Shown: positions 1 to 5,887 of the stretch, piece by piece
Numbering within the stretch: the first letter of the stretch is position 1
Layout: every line of letters begins with the position of its first letter
Assembly (NCBI GenBank): GCA_017885225.1
Contig: JAFNGM010000090.1
Coordinates: 21,724-33,875 of the forward strand
Origin: Syntrophaceae bacterium
Lineage (GTDB): Bacteria; Desulfobacterota; Syntrophia; Syntrophales; UBA2185
Reading direction: 5' to 3'
DNA: 12,152 nt
Notes under the pieces: generated by a model
The model's database searches: none
Told to the model about the DNA's origin: nothing
What the model saw: only the letters and a program-made list of their open reading frames with translations
Program-made: the position numbers and the translations under genes

Positions 1-1070
1 GCCTTCATCCAGAGAAGCGTCCTTTTGATGTCGGGATGCTGGATTATAGGTATGGGCTTTGCGTCAGGATTTTTCATGTCCCATATGGCGACACCCTGAA
101 TCCTTTCCTTGGCATAGGCAACCGCATGTTCATACGCCGCCGTCGCAACGCCGAGGGCCTGCACACCGACCTCAAGCCTGGCGTCATTCATCATCAGGAA
201 CATGATCGCCATGCCGGCTTGCTCTTTTCCGAGGAGTTCTCCGATGCATTTGCCCTCGTCGCCGAAATTAAGGGTGCAGGTGGCAGAACCCTTGATTCCC
301 ATTTTATGTTCGATATTTCCTGTACGCACATCATTGAGTTCTCCCAGGCTGCCGTCATCGTTTACCCGGTATTTGGGAACGAGAAAAATGGAGATGCCGC
401 GCGTTCCCGGAGGATCTCCTTCGATTCTGGCAAGAACGGGATGGATGATATTCGGACAAAGGTCATGGTCTCCGCCGGAGATAAAGATCTTTGTTCCCGT
501 AATGCTGTATGTTCCGTCAGGTAATCTTTTCGCCCTTGTTTTCAGGGCGCCTACATCTGTGCCCGCGCTGGGCTCCGTAAGGCACATGGTACCTCCCCAT
601 TCGCCGGAGAACATTCTGTACATGTATTTATTCTTTTGTTCTTCCGTTCCGTAACATTCAATGAGTGAGGCGGCGCCGCAGGTCAGCATGGGATACATGA
701 TGAAGGGATAGTTGGCAGCCTGAAAAAGCTCAAAGCACGCAGTGGAAACGCTTACCGGCATTCCCTGCCCCCCTACCTCGGGATCTTTCATGGAGCATTG
801 CCAGCCTGCTTCAACAAACTTCCTGTATGCTTCGTGGAAACTTTTCGGTACGGAAACTTTTCCGTCGGCAAATGTGCATCCTTCCCTGTCCCCATCTACA
901 TATGTCGGGAGGATCACTTCCAGGGCCATCTTTTCCGCTTCTGCCAGCATCATATCTACGGTTTCTTTGGAATAGTCCGCGTACTTGCCGCTCTTGAAGA
1001 GATTTTCTACACCGAGGTGTTCATAAAGGACAAATTGCTGATCCCTGGTGTTTACCAATAAGTTGCTCAT
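1..1070 (-). CDS. Acyl-CoA dehydrogenase, DmdC-like (partial, 3' end outside window)
   Basis: FAD-dependent acyl-CoA dehydrogenase, expected to introduce an alpha,beta double bond into an acyl-CoA and pass electrons to electron-transfer flavoprotein in the cytoplasm. About 356 codons are visible. The ATG at 1068-1070 follows AAGGAGGG about six bases upstream, a strong ribosome binding site. The N-terminal part (residues ~1-35) resembles the extra N-terminal segment of the ~600-residue DmdC-type subfamily. Family signatures are LTEPSAGTD near residue 164, ITGTKIFISGGDHDL near 190 and IEHKMGIKGSATC near 253. The catalytic glutamate of this subfamily lies around residue 430, so it is outside the window and cannot be checked. 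The substrate cannot be told from sequence; methylthiopropionyl-CoA, fatty acyl-CoA and aromatic-pathway acyl-CoAs are all used by relatives. Its leader carries an intrinsic terminator (1120-1160). Confidence 0.9.
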   Translation of the reverse strand, partial: MSNLLVNTRDQQFVLYEHLGVENLFKSGKYADYSKETVDMMLAEAEKMALEVILPTYVDGDREGCTFADGKVSVPKSFHEAYRKFVEAGWQCSMKDPEVGGQGMPVSVSTACFELFQAANYPFIMYPMLTCGAASLIECYGTEEQKNKYMYRMFSGEWGGTMCLTEPSAGTDVGALKTRAKRLPDGTYSITGTKIFISGGDHDLCPNIIHPVLARIEGDPPGTRGISIFLVPKYRVNDDGSLGELNDVRTGNIEHKMGIKGSATCTLNFGDEGKCIGELLGKEQAGMAIMFLMMNDARLEVGVQALGVATAAYEHAVAYAKERIQGVAIWDMKNPDAKPIPIIQHPDIKRTLLWMK

Positions 1071-1119
1071 AATGACCCTCCTTAATAAAGCTCGTAGATG
1101 AATTAATGCTAAACTTTCA

Positions 1120-1160
1120 TAAAAATATAAAACCCCGTGTTCTTTTTCAGAAACGGGGCT
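1120..1160 (-). terminator. Rho-independent terminator in the leader of the acyl-CoA dehydrogenase gene
   Basis: Read on the minus strand, CCCCGT (1158-1153) pairs with ACGGGG (1138-1133). An inner TTCT/AGAA helix extends the stem after one bulged base, and the arm is followed by TTTTATATTTTT. The plus strand has no T tract after the stem, so the terminator is directional. It lies 50-90 bp upstream of the dehydrogenase start codon and points toward it. It could be a leader attenuator, or it could stop antisense read-through coming from the pyrophosphatase gene across the cyclophilin gene. Confidence 0.65.
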
Positions 1161-1162
1161 TC

Positions 1163-1172
1163 AGTGATCACT
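1163..1172. promoter_or_regulatory. Perfect palindrome, possible operator
   Basis: AGTGATCACT is a perfect 10-bp inverted repeat next to the minus-strand terminator stem, in the leader or promoter region of the dehydrogenase gene. Symmetry fits a dimeric regulator, but a 10-bp palindrome can arise by chance and no second copy was seen. Confidence 0.25.
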
Positions 1173-1341
1173 CCATCGTACCCTCATATGGGGTTAAAGA
1201 ATTTATGAATTTAAGTCTCTGACATCACATTTAATGCTTTTCTCTATCATGAATTATTGAAGAAATCTACTATGAAAAGGAAAATAAGACGGGTAAGACT
1301 TGAAATGCGGTGAAAACTGTTATAGACACCACCCTATGATC

Positions 1342-1363
1342 AAAACTGGCTGTCCGCAGTTTT
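1342..1363 (+). promoter_or_regulatory. Hairpin AAAACTG-8 nt-CAGTTTT upstream of the cyclophilin gene
   Basis: AAAACTG (1342-1348) and CAGTTTT (1357-1363) form a perfect 7-bp stem with an 8-base loop, ending 17 bases before the ribosome binding site GGGAGGAG. On the plus strand the short T run inside the arm continues into CCCGC, so it is not a good terminator. It may be a 5'-UTR structure or an operator. Confidence 0.35.
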
Positions 1364-1394
1364 CCCGCACATTCATATCAGGGAGGAGTTATAA

Positions 1395-1880
1395 ATGAAA
1401 AACATGGAATGGAGAAATCCACCGGAAATGCAGATTGACCCCGCCAAGTCATACAGAGCAGTTATTGAAACGAGCAGGGGGAGTATCGAACTGGAAATGT
1501 ACCCCCAACATGCGCCGAACACAGTAAACAACTTTATTTTCCTGGCGAGAGAGCGTTTCTACGAAAACGTATCTTTTCATCGGGTGATCAGCGATTTTGT
1601 AATCCAGGGGGGAGATCCCACAGGCACAGGAAGGGGTGGTCCAGGCTATACATTTGCTGATGAAGTAAAGGCAAATCCCTTGAAGCACGAAACAGGGTCG
1701 ATTTCCATGGCAAATTCCGGACCCAACACGAACGGAAGTCAATTCTTCATCACCCATTCGCCCCAGCCGCACCTGAACGGAAGACACACCGTATTCGGGA
1801 AAGTAGTAAGCGGACAGGATATTGTCAACGCGATTCAGCAGGGGGATATAATGCTGCGTGTAACGATACATGAGGCCTAA
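1395..1880 (+). CDS. Cyclophilin-type peptidyl-prolyl cis-trans isomerase
   Basis: Catalyses cis-trans isomerisation of X-Pro bonds during protein folding. The 161-residue protein is a single cyclophilin domain (residues ~20-160) with no signal peptide, so it should be cytoplasmic. The active-site blocks are present: [14 protein letters not shown] with catalytic Arg63 and Gln71, then GSQFFITH with Phe118. The position equivalent to the cyclosporin-contacting Trp121 of human cyclophilin A is His126, as in many bacterial enzymes, so weak cyclosporin binding is expected. GGGAGGAG at 1381-1388 supports the ATG at 1395. The gene is monocistronic and convergent with the pyrophosphatase gene, with 21 bp between the stop codons. 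Confidence 0.95.
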   Translation: MKNMEWRNPPEMQIDPAKSYRAVIETSRGSIELEMYPQHAPNTVNNFIFLARERFYENVSFHRVISDFVIQGGDPTGTGRGGPGYTFADEVKANPLKHETGSISMANSGPNTNGSQFFITHSPQPHLNGRHTVFGKVVSGQDIVNAIQQGDIMLRVTIHEA

Positions 1881-1889
1881 AATAATGGG

Positions 1890-1914
1890 CAATGAGACGG
1901 TTCATTGATTTTTT
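1890..1914 (+). terminator. Intrinsic terminator of the cyclophilin gene, overlapping the convergent stop codon
   Basis: CAATGA (1890-1895) and TCATTG (1902-1907) form a 6-bp stem with a 6-base loop, followed by ATTTTTT. The stem is AU-rich and short, so it is a weak terminator. The downstream arm lies in the last codons and TGA stop (1902-1904) of the opposite-strand pyrophosphatase gene, so the two sequences share the same bases. Confidence 0.5.
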
Positions 1915-3557
1915 CGAATGAGTTCCATAAGGATCGGTACAAGCTGCTTCTTCCGTGAGAGGATTCCCTTCAAAAGATAAACATTCTCATCCATTTTCGG
2001 ATAGCGGATCTGGCTGATGAAAATCTTGTCTCCTTTGATGAAAAGGATGCTGTCGAGTTCCGTAATGTCCGTAACCATGATGGCGGTGAAGAGATTTCCC
2101 GTTCTGCCCTGGACGTGCTCCAGCCCTTCGAGAATCTCCTCCTTGCGATCCATGATTTCTGTGAAGGTTACTACCTCGACCTGGCTGACGGTAAAGGCAT
2201 TTTTGCCCTCGCCGAAGTGCTTCATGTCGAGTGAGAGAATATAATCTATGGGCTTGAGGGCCACGAGTGAGGCCGCACCCATGATGTCTTTCCCGAATGT
2301 TTCAATAGGAAGGTCCGTAATCGCCGAAAGGTATTCCGCCATGCGGCGGTCGGTCTCCGTGGTCGTTGCCGAATGCAGGATCAGCGTGTCAGAGAGTATC
2401 CCTGCCAGCAGTATCGAAGCAATCTCGCTGCGCATGGGTACCCTGTAGTCCTGGTAAAGCGAGGCGATGATCGTCGAGGTGGATCCCACGGGCTTGTTGA
2501 TAAAAATGATCGGGTAGTGTGTGTGGTCGTTTCCCAGCCGGTGGTGGTCGATAATCTCCTGGATCCGGTAGTTCTCAATCCCCTCGACAGCATGTGAGCG
2601 TTCATTGTGGTCCACCATGATAAGCTCGATGTCGGGCTCGCGCATGAGGTCACTCTGGGAAAGGACGCCGATGACCTTGTTGTCGCTGTCAACAACCGGC
2701 AGTGATCGGGACACAGAGTCCATAAGGTGCGCCTTGATGGTGCCGATATAATCGTCTTCCCTGAGCGGCTTGAGTGTGGCATCGCCTGTGTGTACAACCG
2801 GCGATGAGTAAAGCGTAAGCCATGATGTGGTCGATGTGTCGTAGGGAGAAACCAGGATGGAAACCCTGTTCTCTTCAGCCATCTTCTTCAGTTCCCTGCT
2901 TAAGGAGTGTCCGCCCGTCACGACGAGAACTCTGGCCTTTCTCGCGATTACATACTCATGCACGTCGCGGCGGTTTCCTGCGAGTACGATCGTGTTAGAA
3001 AGGGGCATGGCATTGATGTGCTCTTTGAAGGTGTCGAACTCATAGGCCGCGACGACGATCTGGGCCTGGAAGACTGTTTCTCCGTCGAAGATCGTTAAAG
3101 GCTGTGCGCCGAGAGTCTTTACCATGTGTATCACTGATGTGGGAAAAACGCCTTTACGATTGGGATCGATTTTTTTGAGCATGTTCTGGGCGAAGGCGTT
3201 GAAGTGAAGGATGGACTCCAGGTGTCCTTTGCCGTCCACGATGGGGAGCATCTTGAAGTTCCCTCTGTTCAGGGTTTCCAGGGCATGCCACAGCGGCATG
3301 TCATGGGGAACCATCGTGGGCGTATGGCTCATGTAGTTTTTCACCTTCGGAATGAGCTCGTTCACGAACTCGGGTGAAGGTACGCGAAATCGGTTCAGCA
3401 CATACTCTGTCTGGAGGTTGACATTCCCGCACCGTGCGGCGGAACAGTGGGCAGCACCCAGTGTCTGTTTCAGCTCCGCGTAGGCGATGGCCGAGACAAT
3501 GGAATCCGTATCGGGGTTTTTATGTCCAATTACCAGAATCTTTTTCTCTCTCTCCAT
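1902..3557 (-). CDS. CBS/DRTGG-domain manganese (cobalt)-dependent inorganic pyrophosphatase, family II
   Basis: Hydrolyses pyrophosphate to two phosphates in the cytoplasm. The 551-residue protein has a DHH-family catalytic core interrupted by a regulatory insert. Metal-binding motifs are GHKNPDTDS (His12, Asp16, Asp18), IMVDHNE (Asp316), IIDHH (Asp337, His338, His339) and ILSDT (Asp390). The substrate-binding SRKKQ motif is at 534-538 near the C-terminus, in the DHHA2 domain. CBS motifs lie at ~72-125 and ~253-308, with a DRTGG-like domain at ~135-250 between them. In studied CBS-pyrophosphatases this module binds AMP/ADP (inhibition) and ATP or diadenosine polyphosphates (activation). I chose the ATG at 3555-3557: AGGA sits 7 bases upstream and the family motif starts at residue 10. 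The reading frame is open up to an ATG at 3623, but that stretch is AT-rich promoter-like DNA. Confidence 0.93.
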   Translation of the reverse strand: MEREKKILVIGHKNPDTDSIVSAIAYAELKQTLGAAHCSAARCGNVNLQTEYVLNRFRVPSPEFVNELIPKVKNYMSHTPTMVPHDMPLWHALETLNRGNFKMLPIVDGKGHLESILHFNAFAQNMLKKIDPNRKGVFPTSVIHMVKTLGAQPLTIFDGETVFQAQIVVAAYEFDTFKEHINAMPLSNTIVLAGNRRDVHEYVIARKARVLVVTGGHSLSRELKKMAEENRVSILVSPYDTSTTSWLTLYSSPVVHTGDATLKPLREDDYIGTIKAHLMDSVSRSLPVVDSDNKVIGVLSQSDLMREPDIELIMVDHNERSHAVEGIENYRIQEIIDHHRLGNDHTHYPIIFINKPVGSTSTIIASLYQDYRVPMRSEIASILLAGILSDTLILHSATTTETDRRMAEYLSAITDLPIETFGKDIMGAASLVALKPIDYILSLDMKHFGEGKNAFTVSQVEVVTFTEIMDRKEEILEGLEHVQGRTGNLFTAIMVTDITELDSILFIKGDKIFISQIRYPKMDENVYLLKGILSRKKQLVPILMELIRKNQ

Positions 3558-3595
3558 GGTTTTCCTGATTATAGGGGAATAAATTTTTCGATAGC

Positions 3596-3623
3596 ATAAT
3601 ACTAAATTATTTAATAAATACAA
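3596..3623 (-). promoter_or_regulatory. Possible promoter of the pyrophosphatase gene
   Basis: On the minus strand TTGTAT (3623-3618) is followed after 16 bp by TATTAT (3601-3596), a five-of-six match to the -10 consensus. It would give a leader of about 30 bases. The -35 is weak. A second exact TATAAT (3573-3568) sits too near the start codon unless the transcript is nearly leaderless. Confidence 0.35.
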
Positions 3624-3675
3624 ACGGTTTTTTATACAGGTTCAAACGGGACGCAATCTTTTCGAGACTGTAAGC

Positions 3676-3704
3676 TTCACTGAAGGCGGATAATTTAGTA
3701 TAAT
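3676..3704 (+). promoter_or_regulatory. Sigma-70-like promoter of the minimal zincin gene
   Basis: TTCACT (3676-3681, four of six -35 matches) is separated by 17 bp from a perfect TATAAT (3699-3704). Transcription would start near 3711, about 24 bases before the ATG at 3735. Starting there, the transcript keeps the AGGA at 3719-3722. Confidence 0.6.
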
Positions 3705-3734
3705 GCTTCAAAATCTCCAGGATACGTGTGTTCC

Positions 3735-4121
3735 ATGAAAAAGAGGCTTAAGCTAAACGAGATGGAGTTTGATCGGGTCGTAAAAAGGGCGATCAAACGC
3801 ATCCCGTCGGAAATACGTCATCATTTGCGAAATATACTCATTTCTGTTCAGAAGCGCCCTTCAAAGGACGTTCTTGAGGAAGTGGGCCTTTCTTATAACG
3901 AACCTTTATTGGGTCTCTATACAGGTGTATCGCTGAAGGACCGTTCGTCGAACTATCCACCTATGTATCCGGACACTATTATTCTGTTCCAGGAGCCTTT
4001 AGAGAAAATGTGCGAAACCGTAGAAGAACTCGAAGAGCAGATTGAGATCACGGTGGTGCATGAAATTGCTCATTTTCTTGGGATCAGTGAGGAAAGGCTT
4101 GCGGAACTTGGATATGGGTGA
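3735..4121 (+). CDS. Minimal zincin-like metallopeptidase (PF06262 / DUF1025 type)
   Basis: A 128-residue soluble protein of the minimal zincin family, whose members keep a zinc-protease fold but whose substrates are mostly unknown. The signature is TVVHEIAHFLGISEERL, with zinc ligands His109 and His113, catalytic Glu110, and an acidic residue of the following EE pair (119-120) as candidate third ligand. The upstream LLGLYTGVSLKDRSS and PDTIILFQEPLE blocks match the family pattern, and the length is typical. There is no signal peptide. The start is uncertain: ATG at 3735 gives a 12-base gap from AGGA (3719-3722), while an in-frame GTG at 3726 gives 3 bases. I prefer ATG. It is divergent from the pyrophosphatase gene and convergent with the radical SAM gene (24-bp gap), so it appears to be transcribed alone. 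Confidence 0.88.
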   Translation: MKKRLKLNEMEFDRVVKRAIKRIPSEIRHHLRNILISVQKRPSKDVLEEVGLSYNEPLLGLYTGVSLKDRSSNYPPMYPDTIILFQEPLEKMCETVEELEEQIEITVVHEIAHFLGISEERLAELGYG

Positions 4122-4145
4122 GAAAAATCCAGTGGGTATGACATG

Positions 4146-5420
4146 CTACGTCATCCAATGGGGTCGCTCAGAAGTCCAGACTTTCACCGTTTCATTGAGC
4201 CATTCTTTGAGGTTTTCAACAATATAAAATTTCGGGTAAAGGAGATTGTCGTCCGGCCGGATAAAACCGTCGTTGACGGCGGTTTTCTCCAATGCCGTAT
4301 AAGGATAAATGCGTATACCAATGGTTATTTTCAGTGCGTCCAGGTCAAGGGAATCCGCAAAGGCGAGGCTTTCTTCCACTGACGCTTTTGTTTCACCGGG
4401 TCCTCCCAGCAGCAAAAATCCCAGCCGCTTAATTTTGAAGTTCCGCAGCATGGCCGACGTCTTGCGAACGGCATCCGGACTGTACTTTTTATTCATAGTG
4501 CGCAGGATGTGATCACACCCGCTTTCGAATCCCAGGCTTACCTCCCTGCAGCCGGATCTTGCCAGCAGATCAATAAGCTCTTCATCAAATATCCCGGGGT
4601 AAAAAATGCACCTCCAGGAGATTTTCAATCTGCGTGCGATGAGCACGCGGCACAATTCTTTGGCATAGGACAAAGGAATGTTGAATGTGTTGTCGACAAA
4701 ATAGAACCATGTAAATCCGGCATGGATGTGGCGGGAAATTTCCTCAATGACAGATTCTGGACATCGCTTTCTGAGATGAGATCCTTCGATTGTTGGGGTA
4801 GAACAATAACTGCAGTTCATGGGACAGCCGCGTCTCGTCTGGACCGGCATCCAGCGTTCCTGGCTATCCGAAACCGCAAGAGAGGATAGGTGAGTATCAG
4901 GAAGAGGCAAGGTATCAAGATTTTTGACATACACTCTTTTACCCTGAAGGCCGAGACCCCGCACATAGAGGCCGGGAGTTCCCGAAAGATCTCCACCCCG
5001 TTGGATCCGATCGAGCAGGAGAGGGAATGCCTTCTCCCCCTCCCCCTGTATTCCCATATCCGCTTCCAGATACTGCAAGGCGCTTTCCGGAAAGATGCTG
5101 TATCCTGCTCCCCCTAAGATGATGGGAACGCCTGAAATGCTTCGGCATACGGCGACCACTTTTTTCGCCTGGTCCAAGAGAAAATTCGGGGCTTCCGCAT
5201 TCTGGTCATCGATATTTCTCACAGAGATTCCGATTATCTCGGGAGAAAAAGATTCTATAGTTCCCACGATAGATACCACGTCGTTCTTTTCGGTCATCAG
5301 ATCGATCAGTTTTACCTCATGTCCTGCGTTTCGTGCCGCGACAGCCACACAGTGCAATCCTAAAGGTAAAGGCAGAATGTTGATCTCTTCAGTATTTACG
5401 GAAATAAGGAGAACTTTCAC
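4146..5420 (-). CDS. B12-binding-domain radical SAM protein
   Basis: A 424-residue member of the BchE-like group, with a cobalamin-binding-type Rossmann domain at residues ~1-140 and a radical SAM domain at ~190-370. The [4Fe-4S] motif is Cys199-x3-Cys203-x2-Cys206 in RRGCPMNCSYC. The N-terminal domain shows LPLGLHCVAVAARNAGHEVKLID and GGAGYS but not the DxHxxG histidine of base-off cobalamin enzymes, so B12 may bind base-on or not at all. FLLLGGPGET at ~337 is the usual GGE-like SAM-contact region of this group. The start is GTG, supported by AAGGTGA four bases upstream (5425-5431). Relatives include methyltransferases, cyclases and ring-forming enzymes; the substrate cannot be inferred, and no pathway partner lies next to it. 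Confidence 0.9.
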   Translation of the reverse strand: MKVLLISVNTEEINILPLPLGLHCVAVAARNAGHEVKLIDLMTEKNDVVSIVGTIESFSPEIIGISVRNIDDQNAEAPNFLLDQAKKVVAVCRSISGVPIILGGAGYSIFPESALQYLEADMGIQGEGEKAFPLLLDRIQRGGDLSGTPGLYVRGLGLQGKRVYVKNLDTLPLPDTHLSSLAVSDSQERWMPVQTRRGCPMNCSYCSTPTIEGSHLRKRCPESVIEEISRHIHAGFTWFYFVDNTFNIPLSYAKELCRVLIARRLKISWRCIFYPGIFDEELIDLLARSGCREVSLGFESGCDHILRTMNKKYSPDAVRKTSAMLRNFKIKRLGFLLLGGPGETKASVEESLAFADSLDLDALKITIGIRIYPYTALEKTAVNDGFIRPDDNLLYPKFYIVENLKEWLNETVKVWTSERPHWMT

Positions 5421-5448
5421 TTGATCACCTTCACGCTATTACAACAGT

Positions 5449-5477
5449 TGCATAACAGTATCATATATTTGCTTCAA
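5449..5477 (-). promoter_or_regulatory. Possible promoter of the radical SAM gene
   Basis: On the minus strand TTGAAG (5477-5472) is followed after exactly 17 bp by TATGCA (5454-5449), about 28 bases upstream of the GTG start. Hexamer matches are four and three of six, so this is a weak prediction based mainly on spacing and position. Confidence 0.3.
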
Positions 5478-5544
5478 CGTCTCGTGAAAACGAAAGCAAT
5501 GTAACGTGAAATATGGTATAGGAAGTGTGGGAAGGAGAAAGAAG

Positions 5545-5763
5545 ATGGACTTAGGAGATATGGTTGTTGTCGATAACCCCAGACATCCTTTTTATGGCTG
5601 CGAGGGGAAAATAGTGGGAAAGCGCGGAAGCAGAGCTCCGAATGATCTCTGGATTCTGATTTATATCGCGTCAAAAATGAGAAGCTATCTTGTTCCCCAA
5701 TCGATGTTGCGCATGCAAGAAAATATTGGATCGACTTCCCCTTCCCCCCGCCTGAATGGCTAG
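5545..5763 (+). CDS. Small KOW/SH3-like hypothetical protein (72 aa)
   Basis: I do not recognise a named family. Residues ~3-28 (GDMVVVDNPRHPFYGCEGKI followed by VGKRG) follow the pattern of a KOW motif: short hydrophobic strand, basic/aromatic turn, GxEGxI/V strand, glycine. They are followed by a strand-rich LWILIY segment and a QSMLRM end, so a single five-stranded SH3-like barrel is likely. KOW motifs usually bind RNA or ribosomal and transcription proteins, but that role here is inference. The ATG at 5545 has AAGGAGA six bases upstream, which decides against an in-frame ATG at 5506. A flexible Ser/Pro-rich tail ends the protein. It lies 124 bp upstream of the giant gene, which has its own promoter, so the two need not be an operon. 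Confidence 0.7.
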   Translation: MDLGDMVVVDNPRHPFYGCEGKIVGKRGSRAPNDLWILIYIASKMRSYLVPQSMLRMQENIGSTSPSPRLNG

Positions 5764-5767
5764 CATA

Positions 5768-5793
5768 AAATCGGTTCTCCCTCATAACCGTTT
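5768..5793 (+). terminator. Weak terminator-like hairpin after the KOW-like gene
   Basis: CGGTT (5772-5776) pairs with AACCG (5786-5790), followed by only TTT. Three more A-T pairs are possible if T5771 is bulged. It sits between the KOW-like stop codon and the -35 of the next promoter, where a terminator would be expected, but the T tract is poor. Confidence 0.3.
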
Positions 5794-5797
5794 CTCA

Positions 5798-5826
5798 TTG
5801 ACATGGAGCGCCTTTTTCTTTATGCT
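5798..5826 (+). promoter_or_regulatory. Sigma-70-like promoter of the giant AAA+/VWA gene
   Basis: A perfect TTGACA (5798-5803) is followed after exactly 17 bp by TATGCT (5821-5826, four of six). Transcription would begin near 5833, giving a ~55-base leader before the ATG at 5888. This suggests the giant gene can be expressed independently of the KOW-like gene. Confidence 0.6.
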
Positions 5827-5887
5827 TCCCTCCGACTTGCTTCCCACCGCATTGGATTGATCCGAAGGAAGAGGCGGGAATGGCGAG

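Larger units (their letters stand above)
1071..1394. other. Divergent intergenic region between acyl-CoA dehydrogenase and cyclophilin
   Basis: This 324-bp stretch has no convincing gene. It holds the strong dehydrogenase ribosome binding site, a minus-strand terminator hairpin (1120-1160), a perfect 10-bp palindrome AGTGATCACT at 1163-1172, a CATATG-centred imperfect palindrome at about 1181-1193, and an AAAACTG/CAGTTTT hairpin at 1342-1363 just upstream of the cyclophilin gene. Possible plus-strand promoter pieces are TTGAAA at 1300-1305 with TATAGA at 1321-1326 (15-bp spacer, short) and TATGAT at 1335-1340; neither is a strong pair. I could not find a confident minus-strand promoter. Confidence 0.6.

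Noticed and set aside
36..1061. Four plus-strand open frames (36-524, 202-654, 742-975, 798-1061)
   Set aside because: They lie antisense to the clear acyl-CoA dehydrogenase on the minus strand and show no family signature.
1272..1313. Short 13-codon plus-strand frame reading MKRKIRRVRLEMR
   Set aside because: Too short, with no good ribosome binding site. A leader peptide cannot be supported.
3568..3573. Exact TATAAT on the minus strand just before the pyrophosphatase start
   Set aside because: It would place the transcript start within a few bases of the ATG and remove the AGGA site, and no -35 fits well at 17-18 bp.
3558..3623. N-terminal extension of the pyrophosphatase to an ATG at 3623
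   Set aside because: The stretch is AT-rich, contains -10-like hexamers, and no ribosome binding site precedes that ATG; the family core begins right after the ATG at 3557.
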